A DNA stretch of 64,000 nt, taken from positions 1-64,000 of the IMG/VR virus record IMGVR_UViG_3300025141_000020. One strand, given 5' to 3'. A program made the translations under genes and the position numbers. Numbering within the stretch: the stretch's first letter is position 1; each line of letters starts with the position of its first letter. The notes under the pieces are model-generated. The model saw only the letters and a list, made by a program, of their open reading frames with translations. It was not told the DNA's origin and ran no database searches. This DNA is from a virus. Of the stretch, positions 1 to 7,370 are shown piece by piece.

Positions 1-674
1 GTACCCTCAATTAATCCTAGTTTATATGCTTGATATCTAGCACTTTTATCATGTTTCATAAAAGCTTTTTGATACCTTGACGATGCTAAGGATGGAAGTT
101 TCGAATAATCGATACTATCCCAATCCTTTGCACACATCTTGGTTTCAACCACATTTGTAAGTTTTACCAATACCTTACGGTAAATTTTAGGTGAGACTTT
201 AAGGTATCTACGTATAATGTTAGCCTTGGCACCTTTTCTAGGCATCCATTTTGCACATAGACCATCTTTGTTCTCCAATGCTGTCTTAATTAAATCTAAA
301 GCAGAGTCCCAACAATTCTGGGTTCCTACTAAAGTTAAGACATCATCCCATCTACCATATTCACTAATTAAGTGAATGTTTTTATGTAAAACTTTTCTGT
401 GGTTGTCACATAACCATAATAGACAATCTCTGAAGATTTGTCTCTCACCAGCTCCACCACGGACATCACGTGCCCAAAAAATAATTCTAATTGTTGTGAG
501 AGGGTCTTCATTAAAAGCTTTAGAAACCTTGGCGAAAAGTTTCTCGTTGCTCGCACCACGCATTGCTCCTATTTGAAAAAATAAGTTGACACAATGTTTA
601 AGTGAGGATGAGTTTGTGGTCATCCCATTCTCAGTAGTTGTGTCTCTTTGTTGTATGGCGTCGATTAAATTCAT
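1..674 (-). CDS. Ro60/TROVE-like protein (DUF2828-like), C-terminus cut by window edge
   Basis: An open frame starts at the ATG at 674 and runs off the left edge, giving at least 224 residues. The translation has the hallmarks of the DUF2828 family, which is distantly related to the TROVE/Ro60 ring proteins that bind misfolded small RNAs. Visible motifs are FWARDVRGGAGERQIF (about residues 66-81), EYGRWDDVL, LCAKWMPRKG and KLTNVVETKMCAKDWD. These helical-repeat motifs form the N-terminal half; a VWA-like half would lie outside the window. Family assignment is from memory of motif patterns, not a search. Role in the phage is unknown; binding tRNA or Y-RNA-like molecules is an inference. It is the last minus-strand gene in the window, with a 90-nt AT-rich gap upstream. 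Confidence 0.7.
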   Translation of the reverse strand, partial: MNLIDAIQQRDTTTENGMTTNSSSLKHCVNLFFQIGAMRGASNEKLFAKVSKAFNEDPLTTIRIIFWARDVRGGAGERQIFRDCLLWLCDNHRKVLHKNIHLISEYGRWDDVLTLVGTQNCWDSALDLIKTALENKDGLCAKWMPRKGAKANIIRRYLKVSPKIYRKVLVKLTNVVETKMCAKDWDSIDYSKLPSLASSRYQKAFMKHDKSARYQAYKLGLIEG

Positions 675-759
675 AGTTATATAAGTATATTAGTTTTTGT
701 AAAAATTAAATTAGATAATAATGTTAATAATAAAAATACGTCCTGTCAAGCCCCTATGA

Positions 760-1032
760 CTAATTTTTTTGTTTTGATTCCCACCTTTCTCTTCTTGATG
801 GTTTAACGTCTTTCATTTTTTTAGTTTTAGATGGTGTGGCTGCGGTATTAAGTTTTCTACCAAATTTTACTAAATGCTCTAATTTTCTAATTTCTTTTTT
901 AGATTCACCGTTAATTGGCAGTCTATCTAGCTTTTGTTGTGGTGTTAAACTATTATAGTATTCCTGTCTTGACTCAGCAGCTCGTCTTCTCTCGTTTCTA
1001 CTTGTTGGTCCGTTTTTTCTTAATTTTGCCAT
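760..1032 (-). CDS. Small basic hypothetical protein (90 aa)
   Basis: A 90-residue, strongly basic protein rich in Lys, Arg and Asn with no membrane segment, for example the N-terminal KLRKNGPTSRNERRRAAESR. No domain is recognised. The basic composition would suit nucleic-acid binding or a head-associated role, but this is only inference. It lies between the tRNA-like element upstream and the Ro60-like gene downstream. The start ATG follows an A/T-rich leader without a Shine-Dalgarno sequence, as is usual in this genome. Confidence 0.6.
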   Translation of the reverse strand: MAKLRKNGPTSRNERRRAAESRQEYYNSLTPQQKLDRLPINGESKKEIRKLEHLVKFGRKLNTAATPSKTKKMKDVKPSRRERWESKQKN

Positions 1033-1048
1033 AGTTATTTTTAGTTTT

Positions 1049-1123
1049 TAGAGCGGGTGGGTGGAACGAACCACCATCTACCTACTGGAATGTATGCCGC
1101 TTTTATCTTTAAGCTACACCCGC
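1049..1123 (-). tRNA. Degenerate tRNA-Gly(TCC)-like element
   Basis: Read on the minus strand from 1123, the sequence has a perfect 7-bp acceptor stem (GCGGGTG with CACCCGC), a 4-bp D stem (GCTT/AAGC) and a perfect 5-bp T stem (GGTGG/CCACC) around TTCGTT. The 5' end GCGGGTGTAGCTT closely matches bacterial tRNA-Gly. The anticodon region CATAC-ATTCCA-GTAGG contains TCC in a six-base loop with one A.G mismatch, and the T loop also has six bases instead of seven. No CCA is encoded. It is either an eroded phage tRNA, a tRNA mimic, or a true tRNA with two one-base deletions from sequencing. Confidence 0.6.
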
Positions 1124-1179
1124 ATGTGTTTTTACTTTAGTATAATTATAAAATAAATTTTGTGTTTAGACAAGAAAAG

Positions 1180-1368
1180 TTAGTAATTTTTTTGATGTCT
1201 TCTGAATATCCTTTGTATATCCTCTGTTGTTATCCCTCCTCTATCTAGAGGGGCATCTAACAATACTTTAGATAAGGTTTTGAAAATATCAAATCTATCT
1301 TCTTTTAATGCGTCTTCTAGCATTTTAATTTGCTTTTTTCTATCTAAACTTAATAGAAAGTTTTCCAT
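1180..1368 (-). CDS. Small hypothetical protein (62 aa)
   Basis: A 62-residue protein predicted to be largely helical and charged (RKKQIKMLEDALKEDRFD, then GGITTEDIQRIFRRHQ). No known domain is recognised. It follows the leucine-rich-repeat gene with a 32-nt gap and is probably in the same transcript. The C-terminal half resembles a short helix-turn-helix-like pair, but the match is too short to assign a DNA-binding function. Confidence 0.55.
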   Translation of the reverse strand: MENFLLSLDRKKQIKMLEDALKEDRFDIFKTLSKVLLDAPLDRGGITTEDIQRIFRRHQKNY

Positions 1369-1400
1369 AGGTAATGGTTTTTAATTAATAATTTTTTGAT

Positions 1401-2894
1401 TTAGTTTTGTAAAGCTTTTTCGGCTTCCGCTGCAGTTGGGTAGTCACCTCTATCGTCTAGGTAACCAACTACAAATCTTTCATCTTTACATCCATTAGTT
1501 GCGTAGGATTTGAACTCACCTCCAACAATGAATGGTTTACCACACCACACATTTTCCATGATTGCCATTGGTATGGTTAGACTTTTATCTCCGGTTACAT
1601 TTAGAGCTGTAATATCTAAAGTGGATATACACTCAGGTATTGTTTTTAAATTAGGATTTTCAGGTATAGATATGAAATCTAAACTTTTACATTGACATAT
1701 CTCTGATGGTAGTTCTTTTAGTATTCCTGAAATATGTAATACCTTAAGTTGTTTAAACCTACCTATAGAAGGTGGTATTTTAAATCCTTTTAGTATATTA
1801 CTATCTGGTTTAACTTTACCGTATCCTGAACCTGTTGATATTGTTATGTCTAGGTGTGCTAAGTTATCGGGTAAGGTGTTAAAGAATTCATCAAACCCAT
1901 ATAAAGCGACAAATTTTCCTAGTGCATCACCTTGTGGGTACTTAAGAGATACATGGTCTGTCATTTTGTCATTCTCTGTCATGAATTTTTCTTTAAAAAA
2001 TTCTTTAAGTTCTTCCATAGGGCCAGATAACATTTCTACTATATCAACACCTCTATCATCTATATCCATAAAATTGCTAGTTTCAAAATGAAACTGATAT
2101 CTATTTTTTGGTAATCCAGTTTGGGTGTGTTTGTCTGCATCACTCCCTCTTGGTTTTGATACTTCGGTGTCCGTTTTATCTAATATAACATATAGTGGAC
2201 CTTTTGGTATGTATGTATTTTCATAATAGGTCAACCCTGGAGCTGAAGTACACCATTGTGTTTCTTTATTTTGACCACCGTAATAACAGGCTGCTTCTTT
2301 ACCTAAAGGATTTTTTTGTTCGATTTTTATAACTTGCCATTTATCACCATCAAAAACTAGTGTTGACCCAGGATGTATCTCCAACTCTTTTCTTTCTGCT
2401 TTAGACATTGTTAATTCATCCTTACTAATATTGTAGTCCTTTACCGCATCAAATAATGCATCCGTACCTTTAATTTTATTTATATCTTTTTCACCCTTAT
2501 ATTTTTTCATTGTTTTAAGGCGGTCTAACATTAATAAATTGTCAGTTACCTTATATAAATCTTCGAAAAATTGGTCTTGTAGTTGTTCTAATTTAACTCC
2601 CCAATCGGGACTACCGTAAGCGTAATGTTTATCAGCCTCTTGTTGTAACCCCATAAATTGTTTAATAATCCATTGGGTGTATTTTCCTACTTTCTTAATG
2701 TCTCCACTGTCAATATCTGCATCTCCTCCCGGCTTAGTTGTGGGGTCTGCTAACATCATGGCTTTTAATTGTTCTACTGACATTAAAGCTTTTTTACCTT
2801 TCTTTTTTGGCTTTGTATATTTTGTCATGAAAATATCATAACGAGAACCTTCAATAATCAGTTCGGATAATACGTCTCTAAAGTTAAATGCCAT
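1401..2894 (-). CDS. Leucine-rich-repeat protein, putative virion-associated (497 aa)
   Basis: The N-terminus (MAFNFRDVLSELIIEG) is a short amphipathic helix ending in a Glu-Gly, like the tags on other enzymes in this window. A Lys-rich linker and a central region with KEAACYYGGQNKETQWCTSA (about residues 198-217) follow. The C-terminal 150 residues contain leucine-rich repeats, for example FKQLKVLHISG, LKELPSEICQCKSLDFIS and LKTIPECISTLDITAL. LRR domains mediate protein binding; the partner is unknown. The octamer TATTTATA lies 18 nt before the ATG. The start is supported by that motif and by the N-terminal tag. A virion-protein role is inference. Confidence 0.65.
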   Translation of the reverse strand: MAFNFRDVLSELIIEGSRYDIFMTKYTKPKKKGKKALMSVEQLKAMMLADPTTKPGGDADIDSGDIKKVGKYTQWIIKQFMGLQQEADKHYAYGSPDWGVKLEQLQDQFFEDLYKVTDNLLMLDRLKTMKKYKGEKDINKIKGTDALFDAVKDYNISKDELTMSKAERKELEIHPGSTLVFDGDKWQVIKIEQKNPLGKEAACYYGGQNKETQWCTSAPGLTYYENTYIPKGPLYVILDKTDTEVSKPRGSDADKHTQTGLPKNRYQFHFETSNFMDIDDRGVDIVEMLSGPMEELKEFFKEKFMTENDKMTDHVSLKYPQGDALGKFVALYGFDEFFNTLPDNLAHLDITISTGSGYGKVKPDSNILKGFKIPPSIGRFKQLKVLHISGILKELPSEICQCKSLDFISIPENPNLKTIPECISTLDITALNVTGDKSLTIPMAIMENVWCGKPFIVGGEFKSYATNGCKDERFVVGYLDDRGDYPTAAEAEKALQN

Positions 2895-2912
2895 GTTAAA
2901 TTAGTGTTTTTA

Positions 2913-2920
2913 TATAAATA
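2913..2920 (-). promoter_or_regulatory. Late-promoter-like octamer TATTTATA
   Basis: Minus-strand TATTTATA, 18 nt before the start of the LRR gene at 2894. One of 13 same-sense copies in front of start codons in this window. Confidence 0.55.
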
Positions 2921-2938
2921 TGTGTTAAGTATAAAGAA

Positions 2939-3637
2939 TTATAGGGTTTTGATATAGGATATTATATCCATTAGAGCATTAACATCTTTTTCACAATATT
3001 CTTTTATTTCTGAAATGTTATTGTCTTCATAATAGCTTCTATGTATGTTAGTCCCATCTACTTTTCCGTCTTTTGGTGTGTCTAATCCCAACACACTACA
3101 TATTAAATGTAATGCTGATAATCCTTTGTAAGACCCAAAGTTCCATACCTCTTTGGTATCTAGTGCTTTTATTTCCCATGGTTTAGTATCGTGAGAAGGC
3201 ATAATAGGTGAAGGTTTTATCTTATTTACCAACATTCTTTTACCAAGGTAAGGTAAATCAAATGTTTTGATGTTATGTCCACATAATGAAAAATCTAACT
3301 TGTAAACTCTATTTAAAAGTTTAACTGTTTCTTTTAATATCTCTTCTTCACCACCTTTAGTAAATGATTGTATTTTTCTTTCTTTAGCTGTAATGAACCC
3401 TGCACTAACACAAACTATTCTACCAAACTCTGGTAATAGTCCAGCGTATTTCTTAAATAGTTCTCCTTCAGACATTCTTTCATCTTCTGGATAATGTCTT
3501 CTAAAGTAAGACTCACCCATTTTATTCCATAAATTATAAAGAATTGTATTCTTTTCTTCCATTTCTTCTATGGTTGCATAAGACCCACAGGTTTCTATAT
3601 CAAAAAATAGTAATTTATTCTCCTGAATATTTTTCAT
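2939..3637 (-). CDS. DEDDy-type 3'-5' exonuclease (232 aa)
   Basis: An RNase H-fold exonuclease of the DnaQ/PolB-exonuclease-like superfamily. ExoI is FFDIETCG (D13, E15), ExoII is LCGHNIKTFDLPYLG with the central Asp, and ExoIII is EYCEKDVNAL, where the Tyr three residues before the Asp marks the DEDDy subclass. The family removes nucleotides from DNA 3' ends with two metal ions; likely roles are proofreading, recombination or host DNA breakdown. It overlaps the upstream 59-residue gene by 23 nt, so the two are translated from one message. Its length fits a stand-alone exonuclease domain with no polymerase attached. Confidence 0.85.
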   Translation of the reverse strand: MKNIQENKLLFFDIETCGSYATIEEMEEKNTILYNLWNKMGESYFRRHYPEDERMSEGELFKKYAGLLPEFGRIVCVSAGFITAKERKIQSFTKGGEEEILKETVKLLNRVYKLDFSLCGHNIKTFDLPYLGKRMLVNKIKPSPIMPSHDTKPWEIKALDTKEVWNFGSYKGLSALHLICSVLGLDTPKDGKVDGTNIHRSYYEDNNISEIKEYCEKDVNALMDIISYIKTL

Positions 3638-3794
3638 CGTTATTTTCGTCTTTTAGTTTTTGGTATGTGTCTGAATCTACACTTACTTGTACTACTCTTT
3701 CGTAAACTCCTGGTTCTCTATTGAAGTATTCTACGGTTTCTCCTTTGTTAAGTGTTTCTACGTCGTCTTCACGTACCCAAATTAGTATTTTCAT
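3615..3794 (-). CDS. Small acidic hypothetical protein (59 aa)
   Basis: Found by translating the gap upstream of the exonuclease. The ATG at 3794 opens 59 codons (MKILIWVREDDVETLNKGE..., ending NNDEKYSGE). It overlaps the exonuclease start by 23 nt and its own ATG overlaps the stop of the upstream 38-residue gene (ATGA). The pattern of beta-rich residues with VYERVVQVSVD near residue 30-40 looks like a small folded protein. No family is recognised. Confidence 0.65.
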   Translation of the reverse strand: MKILIWVREDDVETLNKGETVEYFNREPGVYERVVQVSVDSDTYQKLKDENNDEKYSGE

Positions 3795-3907
3795 GTTTTT
3801 GGCTTTTTATTTTTTAAAAAAATATATTCTGTGATGGTCCATCCTATACATACCATAATAATACATACGAATGTTATTCCCAATATTTGTGTTATTGTTT
3901 CAATCAT
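3791..3907 (-). CDS. Single-pass membrane miniprotein (38 aa)
   Basis: A 38-residue protein starting at 3907 with a hydrophobic stretch ILGITFVCIIMVCIGWTI (about residues 8-25) and a basic tail LKNKKPKT. The topology is an N-out or N-in single transmembrane helix with a cytoplasmic basic end by the positive-inside rule. ATGA overlap with the next gene shows translational coupling. A Bacteroidota-type -7 element (TATCTTTG) lies 4 nt before the ATG. Function unknown. Confidence 0.6.
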   Translation of the reverse strand: MIETITQILGITFVCIIMVCIGWTITEYIFLKNKKPKT

Positions 3908-3911
3908 AGCA

Positions 3912-3919
3912 CAAAGATA
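3912..3919 (-). promoter_or_regulatory. Possible Bacteroidota -7 element TATCTTTG
   Basis: Fits the TAnnTTTG consensus of the Bacteroidota housekeeping promoter, 4 nt before the ATG at 3907. No TTG is seen at the expected -33 position, so this is a weak candidate. Confidence 0.35.
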
Positions 3920-3949
3920 ATAAAAATTTATTTAATAATAAAATCTAGA

Positions 3950-5491
3950 CTAAGATTTTTCGTTTTTTATTTCTTCTTCTGGAAAAGGTAGTTTTAAGTT
4001 TGTAACCTCATCCATTATACCATCCACTTTAAAGTCCTCTGTTTTTGATATTGTGTCATCACCACTTAGTGTGTGTATAGTAACAGTATTATCTATCTCG
4101 TTAAAGTGACTTAACACCACTTTCCTCATATTTTTCCCTTCTGGTGTATGTATATCTAGTACCCATTGTTTTGGGTATGCTCCCCACATATTGGTATTAT
4201 TTCTAAACTTTAGGTGGTCCATTAGTTTTTTAAATACCTCCCGGTTATTTTTTGAGTCTTCGTAATTTCCTTTGTATTTTTCATCAATCTCATCTAATGT
4301 CCTCATCATAGCATAATTTATATCCTTCAATCCATCCTCGTCTATATCCCATGCATCATACCATGAATCTGACAAATTATACCCAATTTCATTTATGTCC
4401 CATTCCCTTAACTCACTAAAATTGTTTATCCCTCCACTACCTATTAATTGTAGTAACTGAGGATAACTTATCTTGGTGTAAAAGCCGTTGGTGGTAGCTT
4501 CCATTTCATATGTTACTTCCTGTTTAATTTCGTCTGCGACCGCTTCTTGTCTAGCTCTCCATACAGCGCACCCTATAGCCTCTAACACTTCCCACTGACT
4601 ATCGTCCCACTCTGTTCTAAAGTATCCTGTTAGAAAATTATCATATACACCTTCTGAATTAAAGATAGTAGTTTGACTGGTGGGGTTTATACCCTCCTCT
4701 TTCCAGTAATCTGGTTCGTATCTATTAACAATATCTATAAATTTTTCATTGGTTTTAGGTGAGAAGTGGTGGTCTATATATGTTAGTTCGTCATCGCTCA
4801 TCTCCTCACAGTCAGTATATGTTCCCATTGCAGAATCAAATGCCCAATCTTCATCTCCATCAATAACCAAATATGATTCTTTATATAAAGATGTAGGCGT
4901 AAACAACTCAATACCCCAATCTGAAAACTCTATAGTTTCAGTATCTTCCATATTATAAGGTGATATGTGGTCTCCTGCTAAAACTACATCATCACCAAAA
5001 AAATTATCAAGTTTGTCGATATTTCTTTCCAAATTTCTGGAACCACCTTCAATTATATCGTACACCGCTTTAGCAAATTGGTTTTTCTTAGAAAACCCTA
5101 GTAGTTCGTCCTCGGTATAAGGCATATTAAATTTTATTCTTTGTTTTGGGCTGTATCTTAACTTTAGTAGTTTAGAAATTTCTTGTTTGTGTGCAAGTAT
5201 TTTATGGGGTGTTCCGGCATTGTAACTCAATTCACTGAATAGAAGATAATCTCCGCTGTATAGGGTCGGCATTTTGGACCCTGTGTCTACGATAATGTAA
5301 CTTTTATCGTTAATTAATAATATGTAGGGGAATCCAACTGAACCTTTTATACGGTTTTCAGTGTGAGGCTGGACATCTTTTACCCAAGGTACTAATTCTT
5401 TTGTTGCTCCAAAATTAAGTGGTAGTATAAGTTTTCCGTCTTTACCATCGTAGAGTACTCTATGGTTTTTTATTTCTGTAAGATTATTCAT
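3950..5491 (-). CDS. Large acidic hypothetical protein (513 aa)
   Basis: A 513-residue, acidic, Trp/Tyr-rich soluble protein with no recognised domain. The N-terminal 110 residues look beta-rich (SVGFPYILLINDKSYIIVDT, then TLYSGDYLLFSEL). The middle is dominated by acidic stretches (IDGDEDWAFDSAMGTYTDCE), and the C-terminus ends in charged residues. No signal peptide or membrane helix. The octamer TATTTATA lies 17 nt upstream, which suggests late expression. It could be a virion or host-interaction protein; nothing in the sequence decides. Confidence 0.6.
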   Translation of the reverse strand: MNNLTEIKNHRVLYDGKDGKLILPLNFGATKELVPWVKDVQPHTENRIKGSVGFPYILLINDKSYIIVDTGSKMPTLYSGDYLLFSELSYNAGTPHKILAHKQEISKLLKLRYSPKQRIKFNMPYTEDELLGFSKKNQFAKAVYDIIEGGSRNLERNIDKLDNFFGDDVVLAGDHISPYNMEDTETIEFSDWGIELFTPTSLYKESYLVIDGDEDWAFDSAMGTYTDCEEMSDDELTYIDHHFSPKTNEKFIDIVNRYEPDYWKEEGINPTSQTTIFNSEGVYDNFLTGYFRTEWDDSQWEVLEAIGCAVWRARQEAVADEIKQEVTYEMEATTNGFYTKISYPQLLQLIGSGGINNFSELREWDINEIGYNLSDSWYDAWDIDEDGLKDINYAMMRTLDEIDEKYKGNYEDSKNNREVFKKLMDHLKFRNNTNMWGAYPKQWVLDIHTPEGKNMRKVVLSHFNEIDNTVTIHTLSGDDTISKTEDFKVDGIMDEVTNLKLPFPEEEIKNEKS

Positions 5492-5508
5492 ATTATATAG
5501 TGTTATAC

Positions 5509-5516
5509 TATAAATA
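5509..5516 (-). promoter_or_regulatory. Late-promoter-like octamer TATTTATA
   Basis: Minus-strand TATTTATA 17 nt before the ATG at 5491, in a 32-nt gap between genes. Confidence 0.55.
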
Positions 5517-5523
5517 TTAGGAA

Positions 5524-5760
5524 TTAAATGTTATACTCGGTATAAGCTGACAATCTATTATGTTTAACTCTCATTAAAGTAGAACATTTTTCATACTCCT
5601 CATTAATTTCAAAATATTTTATTAATTTGTCTATTGTTCTATGAGGTTTTGTGGGATTAAAAAATTCTAAATCCATAATCTCAGTATCATCTTCAACAGA
5701 TGTAATTATAAACTCATAAGCTAATCTGTAAGCGGCATCTTTTTCTGTAAAATTAAACAT
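5524..5760 (-). CDS. Small hypothetical protein (78 aa; longer start possible)
   Basis: The open frame extends to an ATG at 5820 (98 residues), but that start overlaps the upstream 63-residue gene by 56 nt. The internal ATG at 5760 (MFNFTEKDAAYRLAYEF...) lies 4 nt after the upstream stop and gives 78 residues, so it is preferred here. The protein is helical and acidic with no recognised domain. Its position in a run of tiny genes before the glutamine synthetase suggests early host-interaction or accessory genes. Confidence 0.55.
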   Translation of the reverse strand: MFNFTEKDAAYRLAYEFIITSVEDDTEIMDLEFFNPTKPHRTIDKLIKYFEINEEYEKCSTLMRVKHNRLSAYTEYNI

Positions 5761-5764
5761 ATTA

Positions 5765-5956
5765 TTATCTTTTACAGCTTCCTCTGATTTCATATTTGTG
5801 TCCACTATCACTGTTTTCATTTAACATTGTAGCGATTCGTACCGCTTCTTCTTTCTTTGTAATATCCCATATTTGTGATAGTCCGTCCGTTAATAAGACG
5901 TGAGTTTTTTTACCCGTTTTAAGGTCCATCATTACTTTTATTATATTATATGCCAT
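5765..5956 (-). CDS. Small hypothetical protein (63 aa)
   Basis: A compact alpha/beta protein: MAYNIIKVMMDLKTGKKTHV, then LLTDGLSQIWDITKKEEAV, ending HKYEIRGSCKR. The beta-strand/helix/beta-strand pattern and complete ends look like a real small domain. The start overlaps the end of the upstream 61-residue gene by 11 nt. No family recognised. Confidence 0.6.
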   Translation of the reverse strand: MAYNIIKVMMDLKTGKKTHVLLTDGLSQIWDITKKEEAVRIATMLNENSDSGHKYEIRGSCKR

Positions 5957-6131
5957 TTTTATATTTTTTATTTAATAGTTTTACGTAAAAATCTGCCACT
6001 CCTGGACCTAGATTATCTTCCCATTTCTTTTTAAAATTATTAATTAAATTTCTTAATGCAGGTAAATGAATAAATTTATTATTCTTATTATTTAATACTC
6101 TCATTACAAAATCAAAATCTTTTTTAATCAT
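5946..6131 (-). CDS. Small basic hypothetical protein (61 aa)
   Basis: A 61-residue basic, helical protein (MIKKDFDFVMRVLNNKNNKF...). Its start is well fixed: TATATTTG ends 4 nt before the ATG and TTG lies 20 nt further upstream, a full match to the Bacteroidota promoter layout, implying a leaderless or nearly leaderless transcript. It heads a three-gene run of small proteins (61, 63 and 78 residues). Function unknown; early host-takeover is a guess based on the host-type promoter. Confidence 0.65.
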   Translation of the reverse strand: MIKKDFDFVMRVLNNKNNKFIHLPALRNLINNFKKKWEDNLGPGVADFYVKLLNKKYKNGI

Positions 6132-6135
6132 AATA

Positions 6136-6166
6136 CAAATATAAAAATTATTTTTTACTTATTCAA
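6136..6166 (-). promoter_or_regulatory. Bacteroidota-type promoter TTG-N20-TATATTTG
   Basis: Minus strand: TTG at 6166-6164, a 20-nt spacer, TATATTTG at 6143-6136, then 4 nt to the ATG at 6131. It straddles the stop codon of the glutamine synthetase gene, so it separates the downstream small genes from that gene. Both elements and the spacing fit the known Bacteroidota sigma-ABfr consensus. Confidence 0.65.
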
Positions 6167-7202
6167 CTACCTCTAACTTAACTTTTAAAGTATTTAAAAT
6201 TCTTTTGGTTATCTTATATGGGTCTCCATTACTTGCTGGCCTTCTATCTTCTATATGCCCTTTCCAGTTATTTTGTACCGTGGAAACTGGAATTCTTATA
6301 CTAGCTCCTCTATCGGATACACCATAACTAAACTTTTCAATAGATTGTGTTTCGTGTAATCCAGTAAGTCTTTTTTCATTGTCACTCCCATAGTTGTTAA
6401 TATGTTCTTCATGATAGAAAGAAAAAGTATCACAAATACCTTCTATCATATCTTTTCCACCAAGTTCTCTCATTTTTTTGGTTGAGAAGTTCACATGCAT
6501 TCCTGAACCATTCCAGTCACCGTTTACTGGTTTTGGGTGTAATTCTACTGTAACTCCGTGGCTTTCTGTAATTCTATAAAGTAGGTATCTGCTAACCCAT
6601 AGGTCATCTGAAACTTTTAGTGCTCCTTTACCGAATAGTTGATATTCCCATTGTCCTAACATTACCTCAGCGTTGACACCGGTAATATCTAACCCAATAT
6701 TCATACATGCATCTAAATGTTGTTCTACAATTTCTCTACCAATAACTCTATCTGTCCCAACTCCACAATAGTATTTTCCTTGTGGTTCTGGATATCCTTC
6801 TTTGGGGAATCCTAGGGGTTTACCATCTTTCATTAATACATACTCTTGTTCGAATCCAAACCACCATTCCTCTTGGTGTCTGTGAAAATCGATATCCTCC
6901 AATTCTGCTCTTTCGTTAGTCTTGTGTGAAATACCTTTTTCATTTAATACTTCACATAATGCAAGATAAGACCCAACTCTTTGTGGGTCTGGGTAAACTC
7001 TCACTGGTCTTAGGATACAATCTGAATTATTGCCCACGGCTTGTTGTGTGGAACTACCGTCGAATGACCATTCTGGTAAATCTTCTAGGTTTGGTGTGGT
7101 AATCGTACCATTTAATTCTACAATTTTAGTTTTACTTCTTAAAGTTTGTTCTGGTTTAGTTCCGTCTAACCAGATATATTCAATCTTTGTTTTTATTGTC
7201 AT
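6159..7202 (-). CDS. glnII: Glutamine synthetase type II (347 aa)
   Basis: Catalyses ATP-dependent ligation of ammonia to glutamate. Family motifs are all present: the beta-grasp signature EWSFDGSSTQQA (about residue 43-54), metal-binding GFEQEYVL, GQWEYQLF, GSGMHVN, LTGLHETQSI, SDRGASIRIPVS and the C-terminal EDRRPASNGDPYK. The length is close to the usual ~340 residues of type II enzymes, so the gene appears intact. This is the beta-grasp GSII form found in flavobacteria and eukaryotes rather than the long bacterial GSI. As a phage auxiliary metabolic gene it would raise glutamine supply for nucleotide and amino-acid synthesis during infection. It overlaps the 57-residue gene upstream by 23 nt. 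Confidence 0.95.
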   Translation of the reverse strand: MTIKTKIEYIWLDGTKPEQTLRSKTKIVELNGTITTPNLEDLPEWSFDGSSTQQAVGNNSDCILRPVRVYPDPQRVGSYLALCEVLNEKGISHKTNERAELEDIDFHRHQEEWWFGFEQEYVLMKDGKPLGFPKEGYPEPQGKYYCGVGTDRVIGREIVEQHLDACMNIGLDITGVNAEVMLGQWEYQLFGKGALKVSDDLWVSRYLLYRITESHGVTVELHPKPVNGDWNGSGMHVNFSTKKMRELGGKDMIEGICDTFSFYHEEHINNYGSDNEKRLTGLHETQSIEKFSYGVSDRGASIRIPVSTVQNNWKGHIEDRRPASNGDPYKITKRILNTLKVKLEVVE

Positions 7203-7353
7203 TTTTATCTATTTTATTTAAAAGTTTATCTAGTTGTTGTTGTAATAGTCGCACCTCATTAGGCTCTACATCATCTTCTAGTTTTAGGGTTAATAGGGTT
7301 TCTTTTAATTCCTCTAATTCTTTTTTAATTTCTGGGTTGGTTTCTGTATTCAT
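7180..7353 (-). CDS. Small coiled-coil protein (57 aa)
   Basis: Translation of the gap upstream of glutamine synthetase gives 57 codons from the ATG at 7353 (MNTETNPEIKKELEELKETL..., then VRLLQQQLDKLLNKIDKND). Regular Leu/Ile heptad spacing predicts an acidic coiled coil. It overlaps the glutamine synthetase start by 23 nt and is divergent from the plus-strand gene at 7371. No function can be assigned; a regulator or adaptor of the following enzyme is possible. Confidence 0.55.
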   Translation of the reverse strand: MNTETNPEIKKELEELKETLLTLKLEDDVEPNEVRLLQQQLDKLLNKIDKNDNKNKD

Positions 7354-7357
7354 TTTA

Positions 7358-7365
7358 TATTTATA
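7358..7365 (+). promoter_or_regulatory. Late-promoter-like octamer TATTTATA (plus strand)
   Basis: Plus-strand copy of the octamer, 5 nt before the ATG at 7371. It points into the plus-strand island, so the motif follows gene orientation. Confidence 0.6.
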
Positions 7366-7370
7366 ATCAT

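Noticed and set aside
2913-2920. T4-type late promoter TATAAATA on the plus strand
   Set aside because: Relative to the genes it reads TATTTATA on the coding strand; the T4 orientation would point away from the genes.
5761-5820. Longer start (98 aa) of the small gene at 5524-5760
   Set aside because: It would overlap the upstream gene by 56 nt; the internal ATG gives normal 4-nt spacing, though the longer form cannot be excluded.
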